From assembly GCA_000383815.1 (NCBI GenBank), contig KB912776.1:16128-63034 (forward strand): a DNA stretch of 46,907 nucleotides, in the 5' to 3' direction. This stretch comes from an actinobacterium SCGC AAA027-J17 (GTDB taxonomy: Bacteria > Actinomycetota > Actinomycetes > Nanopelagicales > Nanopelagicaceae). Below, piece after piece: positions 26,984 to 36,708 of the stretch; within the stretch, counting starts at the first letter, position 1, and each line of letters starts with the position of its first letter. A model generated the notes under the pieces. It saw nothing but the letters and a program-made list of their open reading frames with translations, ran no database searches and had not been told where the DNA came from. The position numbers and the translations under genes are program-made.

Positions 26984-27160
26984 TCACCCGAAGGTGTACT
27001 TCTGCTCTGCTGTCTCCCCTTTTGCCTTTATTAGCTCTTGAATCCACTTAAGAGATAGATCTGGATTTTGTTCTGCAATCAATGCAATCTGGATTTGATA
27101 CTCAATCTGGCTTGGCCCAGAGCGGTCTGCACCCTTGGCTATTCGCTTTGTACCTGCCAT
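26984..27160 (-). CDS. ParD-like antitoxin-type small protein
   Basis: SGPSQIEYQIQIALIAEQNPDLSLKWIQELIKA resembles the ParD-like antitoxin family. ATG 27160 preferred; the track TTG 27217 lies in a TTGACA -35-like element. Confidence 0.5.
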   Translation of the reverse strand: MAGTKRIAKGADRSGPSQIEYQIQIALIAEQNPDLSLKWIQELIKAKGETAEQKYTFG

Positions 27161-27366
27161 TAATTTATCCAATCGCTTCACTGGTATCACTAATGCTTGA
27201 CTTGTTATCCGTGTCAAACGCTTGTAATCAAAAGCCTATCTGAAAATAAAGGTAAATTAGAGTTTTAACAACCTTGTAGCACTACGAATACGAAGAGTTA
27301 ACATAAAGCTTAGTTGAATAGATATAAAAGAGCGGAAAGTAATTGCCGTTGTTGGTCAAACAAATA

Positions 27367-27393
27367 AGTAGCACTTTTGTTATTTGTGCTACT
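27367..27393. promoter_or_regulatory. Candidate TA autoregulatory operator
   Basis: Perfect 8-bp inverted repeat AGTAGCAC (27367-27374)/GTGCTACT (27386-27393). The right arm overlaps the -10 TACTAT (27390-27395), 6 nt before ATG 27402. Confidence 0.6.
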
Positions 27394-27401
27394 ATATTTA
27401 G

Positions 27402-27761
27402 ATGGCGATAAAAAGTAAAACAAAAAAGCGTATTCCTAAAAATAGGGCTGCGCGTAAAGAGCCATCAATGATCGAACAAAAGATTCAAGAGCGGTTGACT
27501 GTTGGTGTCAGAGAACTTCGCCAAGATGCATCTGGTGTACTTCGATTAGTAAAGAACGGAAAATCCATTACCATAACTGAACATGGTAAGCCGATAGCAC
27601 AGTTAACACCACTTGTTAATCCAGTTTTAAGTGATTATGTAAATGCCGGCGTTATCACCCCTGCGGTTAGAAAGTATGATCCCAAAATTGATAAGCCGTT
27701 GCCAAATCCAGATGGAATTGATCTAGTAGCCCAACTATTGCAGGATCGGGCTCGGATTTGA
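27402..27761 (+). CDS. Phd/YefM-type antitoxin
   Basis: VGVRELRQDASGVLRLVKNGKSITITEHGKPIAQLTPL; PIN toxin follows with overlap. Confidence 0.9.
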   Translation: MAIKSKTKKRIPKNRAARKEPSMIEQKIQERLTVGVRELRQDASGVLRLVKNGKSITITEHGKPIAQLTPLVNPVLSDYVNAGVITPAVRKYDPKIDKPLPNPDGIDLVAQLLQDRARI

Positions 27762-28147
27762 GTTGGTACTTTGATAGCTCTGCTATTTTAAAATTACTTT
27801 TGCGCGAGCCAAATTATGCTCAGCTTCTACCCTATGTAAGAGAGCAGATATACACCTCTAAAATTTCTCGAGTTGAGGTATTTAGAACTATTGCCGTTAA
27901 AGCTCCTTGGGCAAAAAGTGGCGGCGTAAGCTTTTTTCAAAGGTGTCATGTTATTGAATTAGTAGAGTCAATAATCAATCATGCAGAAAATTACTCAGAT
28001 CAAATAACTCTAACTGCCCTTGATTCGATTCAGGTGGCATCTGCCGAAGCGATCGCACCCTTAATTCGCGGCATCATCTCCTATGATAAAAAGATGATAA
28101 CCAATGCAAAGCTACTTGGTTTAGAAGCAGTTTCTCCGGGTGCCTAA
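27758..28147 (+). CDS. PIN-domain (VapC-type) toxin
   Basis: WYFDSSAILKLLLREPN, SKISRVEVFRT, TALDSIQVASA, ISYDKKM; TTGA start/stop overlap. Confidence 0.9.
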   Translation: MSWYFDSSAILKLLLREPNYAQLLPYVREQIYTSKISRVEVFRTIAVKAPWAKSGGVSFFQRCHVIELVESIINHAENYSDQITLTALDSIQVASAEAIAPLIRGIISYDKKMITNAKLLGLEAVSPGA

Positions 28148-28185
28148 ACCCTAAATTCAATACCTTTGCCAGTATCCTTACTGAT

Positions 28186-28953
28186 ATGAGTAAACCATTA
28201 ACAGTTGAAAGATTACGTAAAACCAATATCTACGCTGGTGTTCTACACCTAGCCCAAATGGCAGCAGTTCTTGTCCTAAGTAGTGACTTCTCACTTCCAG
28301 TAACCGCTACCTATATGTCTGGCCCACCTGGAACTACCTATGCCGATCCAGTTGTTTTGTTTAACACCCCAATTGGATTAACTGTGGCACTCTTTTTAGC
28401 TCTCTCTGCCTTCTTCCACTTCTTAGTGGCAAGTGGGAAGTTTTATCCAAGATATGCAGCAGGGCTAGCGGCAAAGCGTAATTACTTTAGATGGGTTGAG
28501 TACTCAATTAGCTCATCGGTAATGATCGTCTTAATTGCGCAAGTTACTGGGGTTGCAGATATCACCGCAATTATCTCAATCTTTGGCGTTAACGCCTCCA
28601 TGATTTTATTTGGCTGGCTACAGGAAAAGTATGAAACCCCAGGAAATGGCGGATACCTGCCATATATCTTTGGTTGCATCACTGGCATTGTCCCTTGGCT
28701 TGCCTTGATGTTTTATGTATTTGGCATAGGAGGTGCTGGTGAGACTAAGGCGCCAGCATTTGTCTATGTAATTGTGCTAACTATCTTTTTGTTCTTTAAC
28801 TCATTTGCCCTGGTGCAGTTGTTGCAGTACAAAAAGGTTGGTAAGTGGAGTGATTACCTACGTGGGGAAGCTACCTACATCACCTTATCTTTGGTAGCAA
28901 AATCAGCACTTGCTTGGCAGATCTTTGCCAATACCCTGATACCACCTGCTTAA
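28186..28953 (+). CDS. Heliorhodopsin
   Basis: Seven TM segments; RWVEYSISSSVMI (Glu counterion region), SLVAKSALAWQIFANT (retinal-Lys helix), TNIYAGVLHLAQM. Confidence 0.92.
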   Translation: MSKPLTVERLRKTNIYAGVLHLAQMAAVLVLSSDFSLPVTATYMSGPPGTTYADPVVLFNTPIGLTVALFLALSAFFHFLVASGKFYPRYAAGLAAKRNYFRWVEYSISSSVMIVLIAQVTGVADITAIISIFGVNASMILFGWLQEKYETPGNGGYLPYIFGCITGIVPWLALMFYVFGIGGAGETKAPAFVYVIVLTIFLFFNSFALVQLLQYKKVGKWSDYLRGEATYITLSLVAKSALAWQIFANTLIPPA

Positions 28954-28960
28954 GATCTAC

Positions 28961-28978
28961 TGAGAGTATTTGCTCTCA
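28961..28978 (+). other. Short hairpin downstream of heliorhodopsin
   Basis: TGAGAG-tatttg-CTCTCA; no U-tract. Confidence 0.45.
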
Positions 28979-28986
28979 AGCTTTGC

Positions 28987-29023
28987 GGTAATCATCTAGT
29001 AATAGACTTGCTAGATGATTACC
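28987..29023. promoter_or_regulatory. Perfect 13-bp inverted repeat spanning -10 and start codon of the PQQ-type dehydrogenase gene
   Basis: GGTAATCATCTAG-N11-CTAGATGATTACC; -10 TAGACT (29003-29008) in the spacer, ATG 29015 in the right arm. Confidence 0.75.
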
Positions 29024-30124
29024 AAGCTTTTAACACTGCTTCTTACACTATTTCTTATTCCAACAGCTTCGGCAAATCCGGCAGTTGATCTTGATATTCA
29101 ATCAATTGATATCACCGCCTCATCTACTAAAGGTGGAAATCAACGTGGGGCTGCCCTTGCCGTCTTAGCTGATGGCAGTTTGTTACTAGGTGGTGGCAAA
29201 AGTGGGGGTGAGGTATTTACCTACAATATTGCAAGCAAAAGCTTAAAAAAGATCGCAACCTTAATTCCAGCAAACAGGCGGACAAATGACTCTAGATTTG
29301 CTATCAATGATATTGGGGTCCTATCTCAAAGTAGTACTGCAGTTAAGTTCCTAGTCTCCTATCCACGATTGGGAAGTGAACGAAACTGTGTTGAGGTGGT
29401 AATTGAGCAGTTAGATTTCAATAGGACTACCCAAAAGGTTAAACGAGGTGGTAACTGGTTAATTACCAAACCATGTGTGCCAATCTCTGCTGTCCAGCAT
29501 ACCTCTGGCAGATTTGCCGTAATTGATCAAAATACCGCTTATGTAACTATTGGAGATCTTGGCTATCCACAAATTTTAGATCGCAAAAAACGAGGAGATC
29601 TTGGTTCAATCTTTAAGGTATCTGCAAAGGCGGCAGTTAAAGTTTCACAGGGACATCGAAACGCGCAAGGTATTGTTTTGTTTAATAACAAAGATCTACT
29701 AGCTGCTGAGCATGGACCACGTGGTGGGGATGAGATTAATTTGATTAAACAAGGATCAGATTATGGCTGGCCATTTGTTACCTATGGTCAACCATATGGA
29801 TCAGGAGATTATGTTCGACCAAGTAAAACTGGCACACATGCAGGATTTGTTGAACCACTTACCTACTGGGTGCCATCTATTGCGCCAACTGAGTTGGTGC
29901 AGCTACCAGCTGATGGTTGGGGGCAGTGGAGTAATCAATTGTTACTAGGCACCTTGCGTGAGCAATCTTTGGTATTTCTCAAATTAGATCAAAGATTGGC
30001 AGTAGTTGAGCAGGAGATTGTTGATGTTGGCGAGCGAATTAGAGATTTAGAGGTTTTACCTAATGGCCTGGCGGTGGCAACAACTGACTCTGGCCAGCTT
30101 CTTCTCATATCCTTAGCCAAGTAA
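29015..30124 (+). CDS. PQQ-dependent sugar dehydrogenase-like (GSDH/SGL beta-propeller), secreted
   Basis: Signal peptide; GHRNAQGIVLFN, AAEHGPRGGDEINLIKQGSDYGWPFVTYGQPY. Confidence 0.9.
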   Translation: MITKLLTLLLTLFLIPTASANPAVDLDIQSIDITASSTKGGNQRGAALAVLADGSLLLGGGKSGGEVFTYNIASKSLKKIATLIPANRRTNDSRFAINDIGVLSQSSTAVKFLVSYPRLGSERNCVEVVIEQLDFNRTTQKVKRGGNWLITKPCVPISAVQHTSGRFAVIDQNTAYVTIGDLGYPQILDRKKRGDLGSIFKVSAKAAVKVSQGHRNAQGIVLFNNKDLLAAEHGPRGGDEINLIKQGSDYGWPFVTYGQPYGSGDYVRPSKTGTHAGFVEPLTYWVPSIAPTELVQLPADGWGQWSNQLLLGTLREQSLVFLKLDQRLAVVEQEIVDVGERIRDLEVLPNGLAVATTDSGQLLLISLAK

Positions 30125-30152
30125 GTACTTAACTTTTATTTTAAGGAGCTCT

Positions 30153-30590
30153 ATGAAGGGCTATCTACTTGTAATTGGCGCATTGCTTCTTTCCTCTTGC
30201 GGTAAGGCCTCTCCCCTCGCTCAATTACCAGATGGTAAATGCTCACAATCTCAACAGCTATTGGCGAAGGATCATATCTCTGGCCAAATTGATGCGATCG
30301 CTGATCAAAATTGGCAAAAGGCGTATAGCTTTGCTGCAAAATCATTTCAAGAGACGATTGATTTAGAACGGTTTACCCAGATTATCTCAGAGCAGTATGT
30401 TTTATTAATTACCAATAAGGGTTACACCTTTGATAGTTGTGAGATTGAAAATGAGCGACTGGTGCAAAAAATTACCGTCGTTGGTTTAAATGATGATTTT
30501 CGAATGACCTATCGATTAAGTGTGGAGGATCAAAAATTAGGTGTGGTAGCAGCAGCTGTTACCGATGTATCAGAGGATATCTCCACCTAA
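30153..30590 (+). CDS. DUF4864-like lipoprotein
   Basis: Lipobox LLSSC; ISGQIDAIADQNWQKAYSFAA...FTQIISEQY; SD AAGGAG. Confidence 0.6.
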   Translation: MKGYLLVIGALLLSSCGKASPLAQLPDGKCSQSQQLLAKDHISGQIDAIADQNWQKAYSFAAKSFQETIDLERFTQIISEQYVLLITNKGYTFDSCEIENERLVQKITVVGLNDDFRMTYRLSVEDQKLGVVAAAVTDVSEDIST

Positions 30591-31304
30591 TTCAACAAAC
30601 TCGCCGGCTGCAAATTGGCCTTGAATCTCTCCCTTTAAAATATGTAATTTTCCCCTTCCCCAAATCTGCCAAGGTTTATCTGCTCGTTTAACTACCGCCG
30701 TCATCTCATCAATCCCAATTAATATTGAGTCCCCAGGAAGATCAAGCAATACCTTGGCGGCAGAGTCTGGAATCCATTTAAAAAACTTATCAAAATGAGG
30801 AATTACTCTTATTTGTTTTGTTAAATTAAAACCTGGGGTTGGCTGAGCTCTACTTAATCGAAAGTGTGGAATATAGCCACTAAATGCCATAGCGCCTGCG
30901 CTACAACCAGCGAGAGAGCCACCTGATTGCCAATTTTTTAAGATTAAATCCCATAACAAGGTATCTCGCACAGTATCTGCTAGGTAGTGGGGATCTCCAC
31001 CTGATAGGTAGATTAACGCCGCATCATTTACACCTTTTAGTAACTCTGGGTTATTGGCATCATCTCTAGTGAAGATTGGCAAGAAAGATTGCTCAACCCC
31101 TAAGGAAGAAGCTGCGGAGGCACCGAGAGATTGCCAGTAATTAATTCGATTATCACTTTCTTGTCCAGCTGCAGTCGGGATCTGAATGTAGATAGGTTTT
31201 TTTCCATTTGCTATGCCATCATTGATTAAGGATTGTTCAAACTCCTTCATCTGTGGCAGATACTCACCTGAGCCAACTAAGGCGAGTGAGCCATTACTTT
31301 TCAT
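30570..31304 (-). CDS. Peptidase S51/cyanophycinase-like
   Basis: GSGEYLP, SGGDPHYL, GGSLAGCSAGAMAFSG (GxSAG). Confidence 0.85.
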   Translation of the reverse strand: MKSNGSLALVGSGEYLPQMKEFEQSLINDGIANGKKPIYIQIPTAAGQESDNRINYWQSLGASAASSLGVEQSFLPIFTRDDANNPELLKGVNDAALIYLSGGDPHYLADTVRDTLLWDLILKNWQSGGSLAGCSAGAMAFSGYIPHFRLSRAQPTPGFNLTKQIRVIPHFDKFFKWIPDSAAKVLLDLPGDSILIGIDEMTAVVKRADKPWQIWGRGKLHILKGEIQGQFAAGEFVELGGDIL

Positions 31305-31373
31305 CTTGGCTAAATTCTACCTTTCTTATCTTTACTACTGGTTTGATCACAGTTGTTGGGATAGGGTTGAACA

Positions 31374-32582
31374 ATGTCCTATCAGGTAGATCAAGTTCGC
31401 AAAGATTTTCCATCCTTAAACTCAGGTATTGCCTACTTTGATGGCCCAGGTGGCACCCAAACTCCACAGATTGTTGGGGATGCGATTGCAAAGGCGATTG
31501 TGCAGCCATTATCAAACCGGGGAACTACCACTATCTCTGAGCAAAATGCAGAGGATTGTGTAGTGGGTTATCGAAATGCAGTTGCTGATTTATTAAATTG
31601 TGATCCAAAGGGTGTGGTTTATGGCAGAAGTTGGACCCAATTAACCTATGACTTCTCTAGAACATTAGCTAAAAGTTGGAGTAAGGGTGATGAAATAATC
31701 ATCTCCCAATTAGATCATGATTCAAATATCAGACCCTGGGTTCAAGCAGCGGATGCAAAGGGTGTGACTGTTAAGTGGGCAAAGGTAAATACCCAAACAA
31801 GTGAATTAGATACCCAATCTGTCACAGATTTACTAAGTGATAAGACAAAGTTTGTGGCAGTCACTGGTGCTTCAAATACCTTAGGAACTAGACCCGATAT
31901 CAAAGCAATAGGAAGTGCGGTTCAGGCAAATGGTTCACTCTTTTTAGTGGATGGTGTGCACCTTACCCCTCATGCAGTAATTGATTTCAAAAATCTGCCA
32001 GTAGATTTCTATGGATTTTCCTCTTACAAACTTCTTGGCCCACACTGCGCATCATTTGTAGCAGACCCATCCCTTCTTGAAACATTAAGTAATGACAAAT
32101 TGTTGCCCTCCACCATGGTGGTGCCAGAGCGGTTTGAGTTTGGCACCTTGCCATATGAGTTAATGGCAGGGGTAAGTGCTGCTATTGATTATGTAGCCGG
32201 TCTTGATAAATCAGCAGCAGGTAGTAGAAGGCAGCGCTTAGTAACTTCCCTTAACGCATTGGAAGAGCATGAACAATCACTCTTTGATTACCTTGTAGCT
32301 GGACTTACAAAATTACCTGGCATAACTATCTACTCCAAGGCAAAGCATCACACACCAACTGCCTACTTTAATTTAAAGGATGTAGTGGCAGCAGATCTTT
32401 ATAAATTTATGGCGGGTAAAAAGATAAATCTGCCAGCCCATAACTTCTACGCACTTGAGGTATCGCGAGCCCTTGGCTTAGGCGATACTGGCGCAATCAG
32501 AGCAGGACTTGCTCCCTACTCAACCAAGGATGATGTTGATCGGTTGATATCTGGTTTAGAAGAGTATTTAGCTAAGAGGTAA
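31374..32582 (+). CDS. Cysteine desulfurase-like class V aminotransferase
   Basis: FDGPGGTQTP, ASNTLGTRPDIKAIG, VDGVHLTPH, GFSSYKLLGPH. Confidence 0.88.
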   Translation: MSYQVDQVRKDFPSLNSGIAYFDGPGGTQTPQIVGDAIAKAIVQPLSNRGTTTISEQNAEDCVVGYRNAVADLLNCDPKGVVYGRSWTQLTYDFSRTLAKSWSKGDEIIISQLDHDSNIRPWVQAADAKGVTVKWAKVNTQTSELDTQSVTDLLSDKTKFVAVTGASNTLGTRPDIKAIGSAVQANGSLFLVDGVHLTPHAVIDFKNLPVDFYGFSSYKLLGPHCASFVADPSLLETLSNDKLLPSTMVVPERFEFGTLPYELMAGVSAAIDYVAGLDKSAAGSRRQRLVTSLNALEEHEQSLFDYLVAGLTKLPGITIYSKAKHHTPTAYFNLKDVVAADLYKFMAGKKINLPAHNFYALEVSRALGLGDTGAIRAGLAPYSTKDDVDRLISGLEEYLAKR

Positions 32583-32584
32583 TT

Positions 32585-33145
32585 TTGATGGCAATAACTA
32601 ATACCGACCGCACCTCTTATTTTCCGCTTATTGAAAAACGGTACGGCGAGAAGATGAGTTACTGGCATGGTGTAATGAACAAACTAGAGGGAAAAAAGTA
32701 TCCAGAACAAATTGCACATTTAAAGGAGAATTACGGATTTTCCCAAGCACATGCCAATGCTCTTGTTATGTACTCAAGGGGATCAAAATCTGCTGCAAGG
32801 TATGCATCAGTTGCTGCTTACTACAAATCCTTAGATCCAAAGCAGGCAAAGTTAATCAAGGCAATCTTTGCTGCGATTAAGAAGAAGCACCCAAAGTTAA
32901 AGTTGGTGATCGCTTGGAATCAGCCGATGTTAAAAAATGGGGATCAATATGTATTTGGCGTATCCTCATCGAAAAATCACATCTCAATCGCACCTTGGAG
33001 TGAAAAGGTATTAAAAAAGTTTGCCCCCCAATTTAAAGAGTATCGGGTAACTAAAAAAACTATTGCACTACCTAATGATTGGAAGGTTGATCAAAAAGTA
33101 CTTTGCGATATGGTCAAAGCTAATTTGGCGCAAAAATCAATCTAA
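32585..33145 (+). CDS. DUF4287 + DUF1801/DUF5655-like protein
   Basis: HLKENYGFSQAHANALVMYSRGS; KLVIAWNQPMLKNGDQYVFGVSSSKNHISIAPWS. Confidence 0.65.
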   Translation: MMAITNTDRTSYFPLIEKRYGEKMSYWHGVMNKLEGKKYPEQIAHLKENYGFSQAHANALVMYSRGSKSAARYASVAAYYKSLDPKQAKLIKAIFAAIKKKHPKLKLVIAWNQPMLKNGDQYVFGVSSSKNHISIAPWSEKVLKKFAPQFKEYRVTKKTIALPNDWKVDQKVLCDMVKANLAQKSI

Positions 33146-33730
33146 TTTATAGATCTGACCTGTCTGCTTTCCTAAGATTGATTTAATGTAGGCATCTGCC
33201 ACAGATTGCGCGCTCACCTGGTGGTAACCGGCAAACTTTGCATGATAACTTGTAGCCTCAATTAATACATTTGGACTAACTGTATTTATTCGCAACCCTC
33301 TTGGTAGATCAATTGCTGCAGCTAAGGTGAAGGATTCAACTGCGCCATTTGCTAGGGCAGCAGCAGATGAGGTTGGAATTGGGTCCCTGGCTAATACACC
33401 AGTCATTAAGGTAAATGAGCCGCCATCAGTTAAGTAATCAATACCTGCTCGAACTAATTCAACCTGACCAAGTGCTTTATCTTTAAAACTAATTAAATAA
33501 TCATCATATGAGATCTCAGTTATTGGCTTATAAACAACCTTGCCAATACAAGAGGCTACCGCATCAACCTTTCCAATCTTTTCATACATCGCCTTAATGG
33601 AGGCGGGATCTTTAACATCAACTTTGATATCAGTAGTTCTAGATACTCCAACCACGGTGCCATATTTACTTAAAGTCTTTGCCACATATGAACCAATTAA
33701 CCCAGTTGAACCAACCACAATAAACTTCAT
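33137..33730 (-). CDS. SDR-family protein
   Basis: VGSTGLIGSYVAKTL nucleotide-binding motif; ASCIGKVVYKPI. Confidence 0.85.
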   Translation of the reverse strand: MKFIVVGSTGLIGSYVAKTLSKYGTVVGVSRTTDIKVDVKDPASIKAMYEKIGKVDAVASCIGKVVYKPITEISYDDYLISFKDKALGQVELVRAGIDYLTDGGSFTLMTGVLARDPIPTSSAAALANGAVESFTLAAAIDLPRGLRINTVSPNVLIEATSYHAKFAGYHQVSAQSVADAYIKSILGKQTGQIYKLD

Positions 33731-33844
33731 TAAATACCACCCTTATTTGCAAAGCCTTAGGTCAGATCATATGCCAGGGCTTGCTCTAAATTGCAAGATG
33801 AGTGTTAATAGGCAGAAAGTGATCTAGGTACTGCCAAATAGGCT

Positions 33845-34597
33845 CTAACCTACTGAAACTTTAGTAATTACTCCTTTTGAAATATATAGATCCACTCGCT
33901 CAGTTCGATAATCTCTCGTAAGTGGAAAGGACTCCCCATCCTCTTGAGCGATTCGAGTAATGCCATTAAGTGATTGAACGCAAGAAATCGCACTCTGCTT
34001 TTTCATACCAACCAAAGTAGCTGCTTGCGCATTAGTAATTACGACTGGAGATGTTGGCTCAACTACTGGGCATTGCTTTGGTTGATAAATCTCACCCCTT
34101 ACCTCTTTACTGCCGGTAGATACGGTAATTCCAGCCCTGCCCTTTGATTTAATTGAGAACTCATATATTCCTGCTTTAGCAGTTTGAGAAAACCTAGATA
34201 AGAAGAGGTAATTGGTTCTGCCATATGGCTCATAAAACTTACTTCGTTCATTTAACTTAACAACCTGCTTTGTGCCATCTGGTGCGGTAATTGTTACCAC
34301 CGGTAATTTACTGGTGGCTAATCTATTCTCTGGAGTGCGATCAATAATCAAATACTCAAAATTTAATAACTCATCCTCGGCTAAGGAGATGCGAAAACCA
34401 CGTTCTTGATTTGCTTTGGTGAAGTTAACTCGCATGGCAAAGGAGACTGTGCCATCGACCATTATTGGACCAGCCTTTGCTGAGGTGTGAGCATCGGTAA
34501 TTGCAACTGGTTGATGGGCTAGCGCTGGTGTGATTGAGGCAAGTAAAAAAGCTGCTACTAAACTCGACATCCGCATCCACAGATTTAACCACATCAA
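33845..34597 (-). CDS. Secreted hypothetical protein
   Basis: Signal peptide LVAAFLLASITPALAHQP; no recognised catalytic motif. Confidence 0.6.
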   Translation of the reverse strand: MMWLNLWMRMSSLVAAFLLASITPALAHQPVAITDAHTSAKAGPIMVDGTVSFAMRVNFTKANQERGFRISLAEDELLNFEYLIIDRTPENRLATSKLPVVTITAPDGTKQVVKLNERSKFYEPYGRTNYLFLSRFSQTAKAGIYEFSIKSKGRAGITVSTGSKEVRGEIYQPKQCPVVEPTSPVVITNAQAATLVGMKKQSAISCVQSLNGITRIAQEDGESFPLTRDYRTERVDLYISKGVITKVSVG

Positions 34598-34637
34598 GGT
34601 CAGAAATTACTGAGTGTTTGCGCATAACATTGACCCC

Positions 34638-34772
34638 ATGCAGGCAAAGATTAAAAATGGCTTTAAGCCAAAGGTTTGTGTTACCTGCAAATTAGAGTTT
34701 GAGTGGCGTAAAAAATGGGCAAAAAATTGGGAAAATGTTAAGTACTGCTCTAAAAGATGTGGTGGCAAGTGA
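34638..34772 (+). CDS. DUF2256 small zinc protein (not in ORF track)
   Basis: Hand translation: [47 protein letters not shown]2256 signature. TAACAT-N7-ATG. Confidence 0.9.
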   Translation: MQAKIKNGFKPKVCVTCKLEFEWRKKWAKNWENVKYCSKRCGGK

Positions 34773-36241
34773 AGCGAATCATCTATGTCAGCCATGATCA
34801 ATTAAATGCTGGGTATGGCGCGTTAAAGAAAGCTAAACCGAATGATGATCTAATTGTCCTGGTTGAAAGTCAGCGGATGCTCGCAGCTGAGTTTGGTAGC
34901 AAGGTGCGGCTCTACTTTTTGCTATCTAGCGCTGCCCACTTTGTTAAATCATTACAAGATGATGGTTACGCCGTTATTTATCAAAAGGCTGCCACCACAA
35001 CAGATGGCTTAAAAGAGGTTTTAAAAAAGTATCCAAATCTGCCAATAACCGCTGCCACCCCTAGCTCATTTAGATTAAAACAATCACTAACTGATTTTGG
35101 AGTTACCTTTGTTGAAAATGATTTCTTCTTAACCCCTGCCAAGATATTTTCAGATTGGGCAAACTCCCAAAAAAGTTACCTCATGGAGTCTTTTTATCGC
35201 GCGCAGCGGATTAGGTTAAATATCTTGGTTGAAAAGGGTAAGCCAGTTGGCGGTGCGTGGAATTTTGATAAGGAAAATCGCTCACCACTTCCTAAGGGTT
35301 ATAAATTCCCACCTTACCTACAACACAAAGCTGATGAGATTGATAACCAGATTGCATCTGAGTTAGGGATAAAACCAGTAACTGATTTTGCCACCTCAAG
35401 GGATGGGGCAAAGCGGGTATTAAAAAACTTCTTAGATAATCACTTTGCACACTTTGGTCCATATGAGGATGCGATGACGGTAGATAACTGGTCACTTCAC
35501 CACTCACTCCTAAGTCCATATTTAAATAATGGGCTGCTTCACCCCGCTGAGGTGATTGATGCTGCAGTTAAAAGATTTGAAAAAGGGGATATCCCGATCG
35601 CCTCTGCTGAAGGGTTTATCCGCCAGATTATTGGCTGGCGTGAGTATGTAAATGGGATGTATTGGCATTTGGGCAAAGATTACAAAGAGTTAAATAACCT
35701 AAATGCAAAGCGAAAATTACTTCCGCTTTTTGAGGATGCAGATAAGACAAAGATGAATTGCATTAAAAGTAATCTAGAAGATATCCAAGCAAGAGGGTGG
35801 GTTCACCATATTCCCCGTCTTATGTTGCTTAGTAATTTAGCGCTAATTACCGGCACAAACCCACAAGAGTTTTTATCTTGGATGCGCAGGGTTTTTATTG
35901 ATGCCACCGATTGGGTAATGGTGCCAAATGTAATTGGCATGGGAGTCCACGCTGATAATGGTGTGATGATGACAAAGCCATATGCAGCAGGGGGTGCTTA
36001 TATTTCAAAGATGAGTAATTACTGCAAAGGGTGTGTTTATGATCCAAAGCTAAGAACTGGCGATACCGCCTGTCCCTTCACCACCTTGTACTGGGATTTT
36101 CTAGATAGAAATCATGAGCAGTTTGTAGGAAATCATCGAATGGCCCAGCAATTATTTGGAGTTAAAAGATTAAAGGATATGCCAGAGGTTAAAAAGCGGG
36201 CCCAGGCAGTACTTGCTGGATTAGATAAGGGGCTAATCTAA
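34769..36241 (+). CDS. Cryptochrome/photolyase-related protein, FeS-BCP type
   Basis: VSHDQLN...; [28 protein letters not shown] Fe-S motif; [18 protein letters not shown] 34769 overlaps the DUF2256 stop as GTGA. Confidence 0.9.
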   Translation: MKRIIYVSHDQLNAGYGALKKAKPNDDLIVLVESQRMLAAEFGSKVRLYFLLSSAAHFVKSLQDDGYAVIYQKAATTTDGLKEVLKKYPNLPITAATPSSFRLKQSLTDFGVTFVENDFFLTPAKIFSDWANSQKSYLMESFYRAQRIRLNILVEKGKPVGGAWNFDKENRSPLPKGYKFPPYLQHKADEIDNQIASELGIKPVTDFATSRDGAKRVLKNFLDNHFAHFGPYEDAMTVDNWSLHHSLLSPYLNNGLLHPAEVIDAAVKRFEKGDIPIASAEGFIRQIIGWREYVNGMYWHLGKDYKELNNLNAKRKLLPLFEDADKTKMNCIKSNLEDIQARGWVHHIPRLMLLSNLALITGTNPQEFLSWMRRVFIDATDWVMVPNVIGMGVHADNGVMMTKPYAAGGAYISKMSNYCKGCVYDPKLRTGDTACPFTTLYWDFLDRNHEQFVGNHRMAQQLFGVKRLKDMPEVKKRAQAVLAGLDKGLI

Positions 36242-36246
36242 TCATT

Positions 36247-36708
36247 GTGAAATCACTACTTTCAGTAATTGGCGTGGCAACTGTATTTGTATATGCAATT
36301 GGTTCAGGTCTTTGGGTTAACACAGGTGATAATTGGTATCGCTCACTTAACCAACCACCTTGGCAGCCACCTGATTTTATCTTTGGTTTGATCTGGCCAT
36401 ATAACTTTGTAGTTTTAGGTATTGCTGCTGTTACCGTTTCAAATCAATTATCAACTACTAGGGCGATTGTTTATCTATCAATCTTTGCACTCTCAGTAGT
36501 ATTTGCTCTCACCTGGGCCTTTCAGTTTTACCGGCCACACAACCTATTTGCCGCCTCTATCGCACTTGCTTTGGTAGCGATTTTGACCCTGCCAATGCTA
36601 TTTTTTATCTACCAAGCATCATTGGGAGTATTTCTAGCAACCATCCCCTACCAACTTTGGGTAATTACCGCAGCTTATTTAAGTTATAACTACGCTAAGT
36701 TAAATTAG
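36247..36708 (+). CDS. TspO/MBR-family protein
   Basis: WYRSLNQPPWQPPDFIFGLIWPYNFVVLGIAA; five hydrophobic segments. Confidence 0.85.
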   Translation: MKSLLSVIGVATVFVYAIGSGLWVNTGDNWYRSLNQPPWQPPDFIFGLIWPYNFVVLGIAAVTVSNQLSTTRAIVYLSIFALSVVFALTWAFQFYRPHNLFAASIALALVAILTLPMLFFIYQASLGVFLATIPYQLWVITAAYLSYNYAKLN

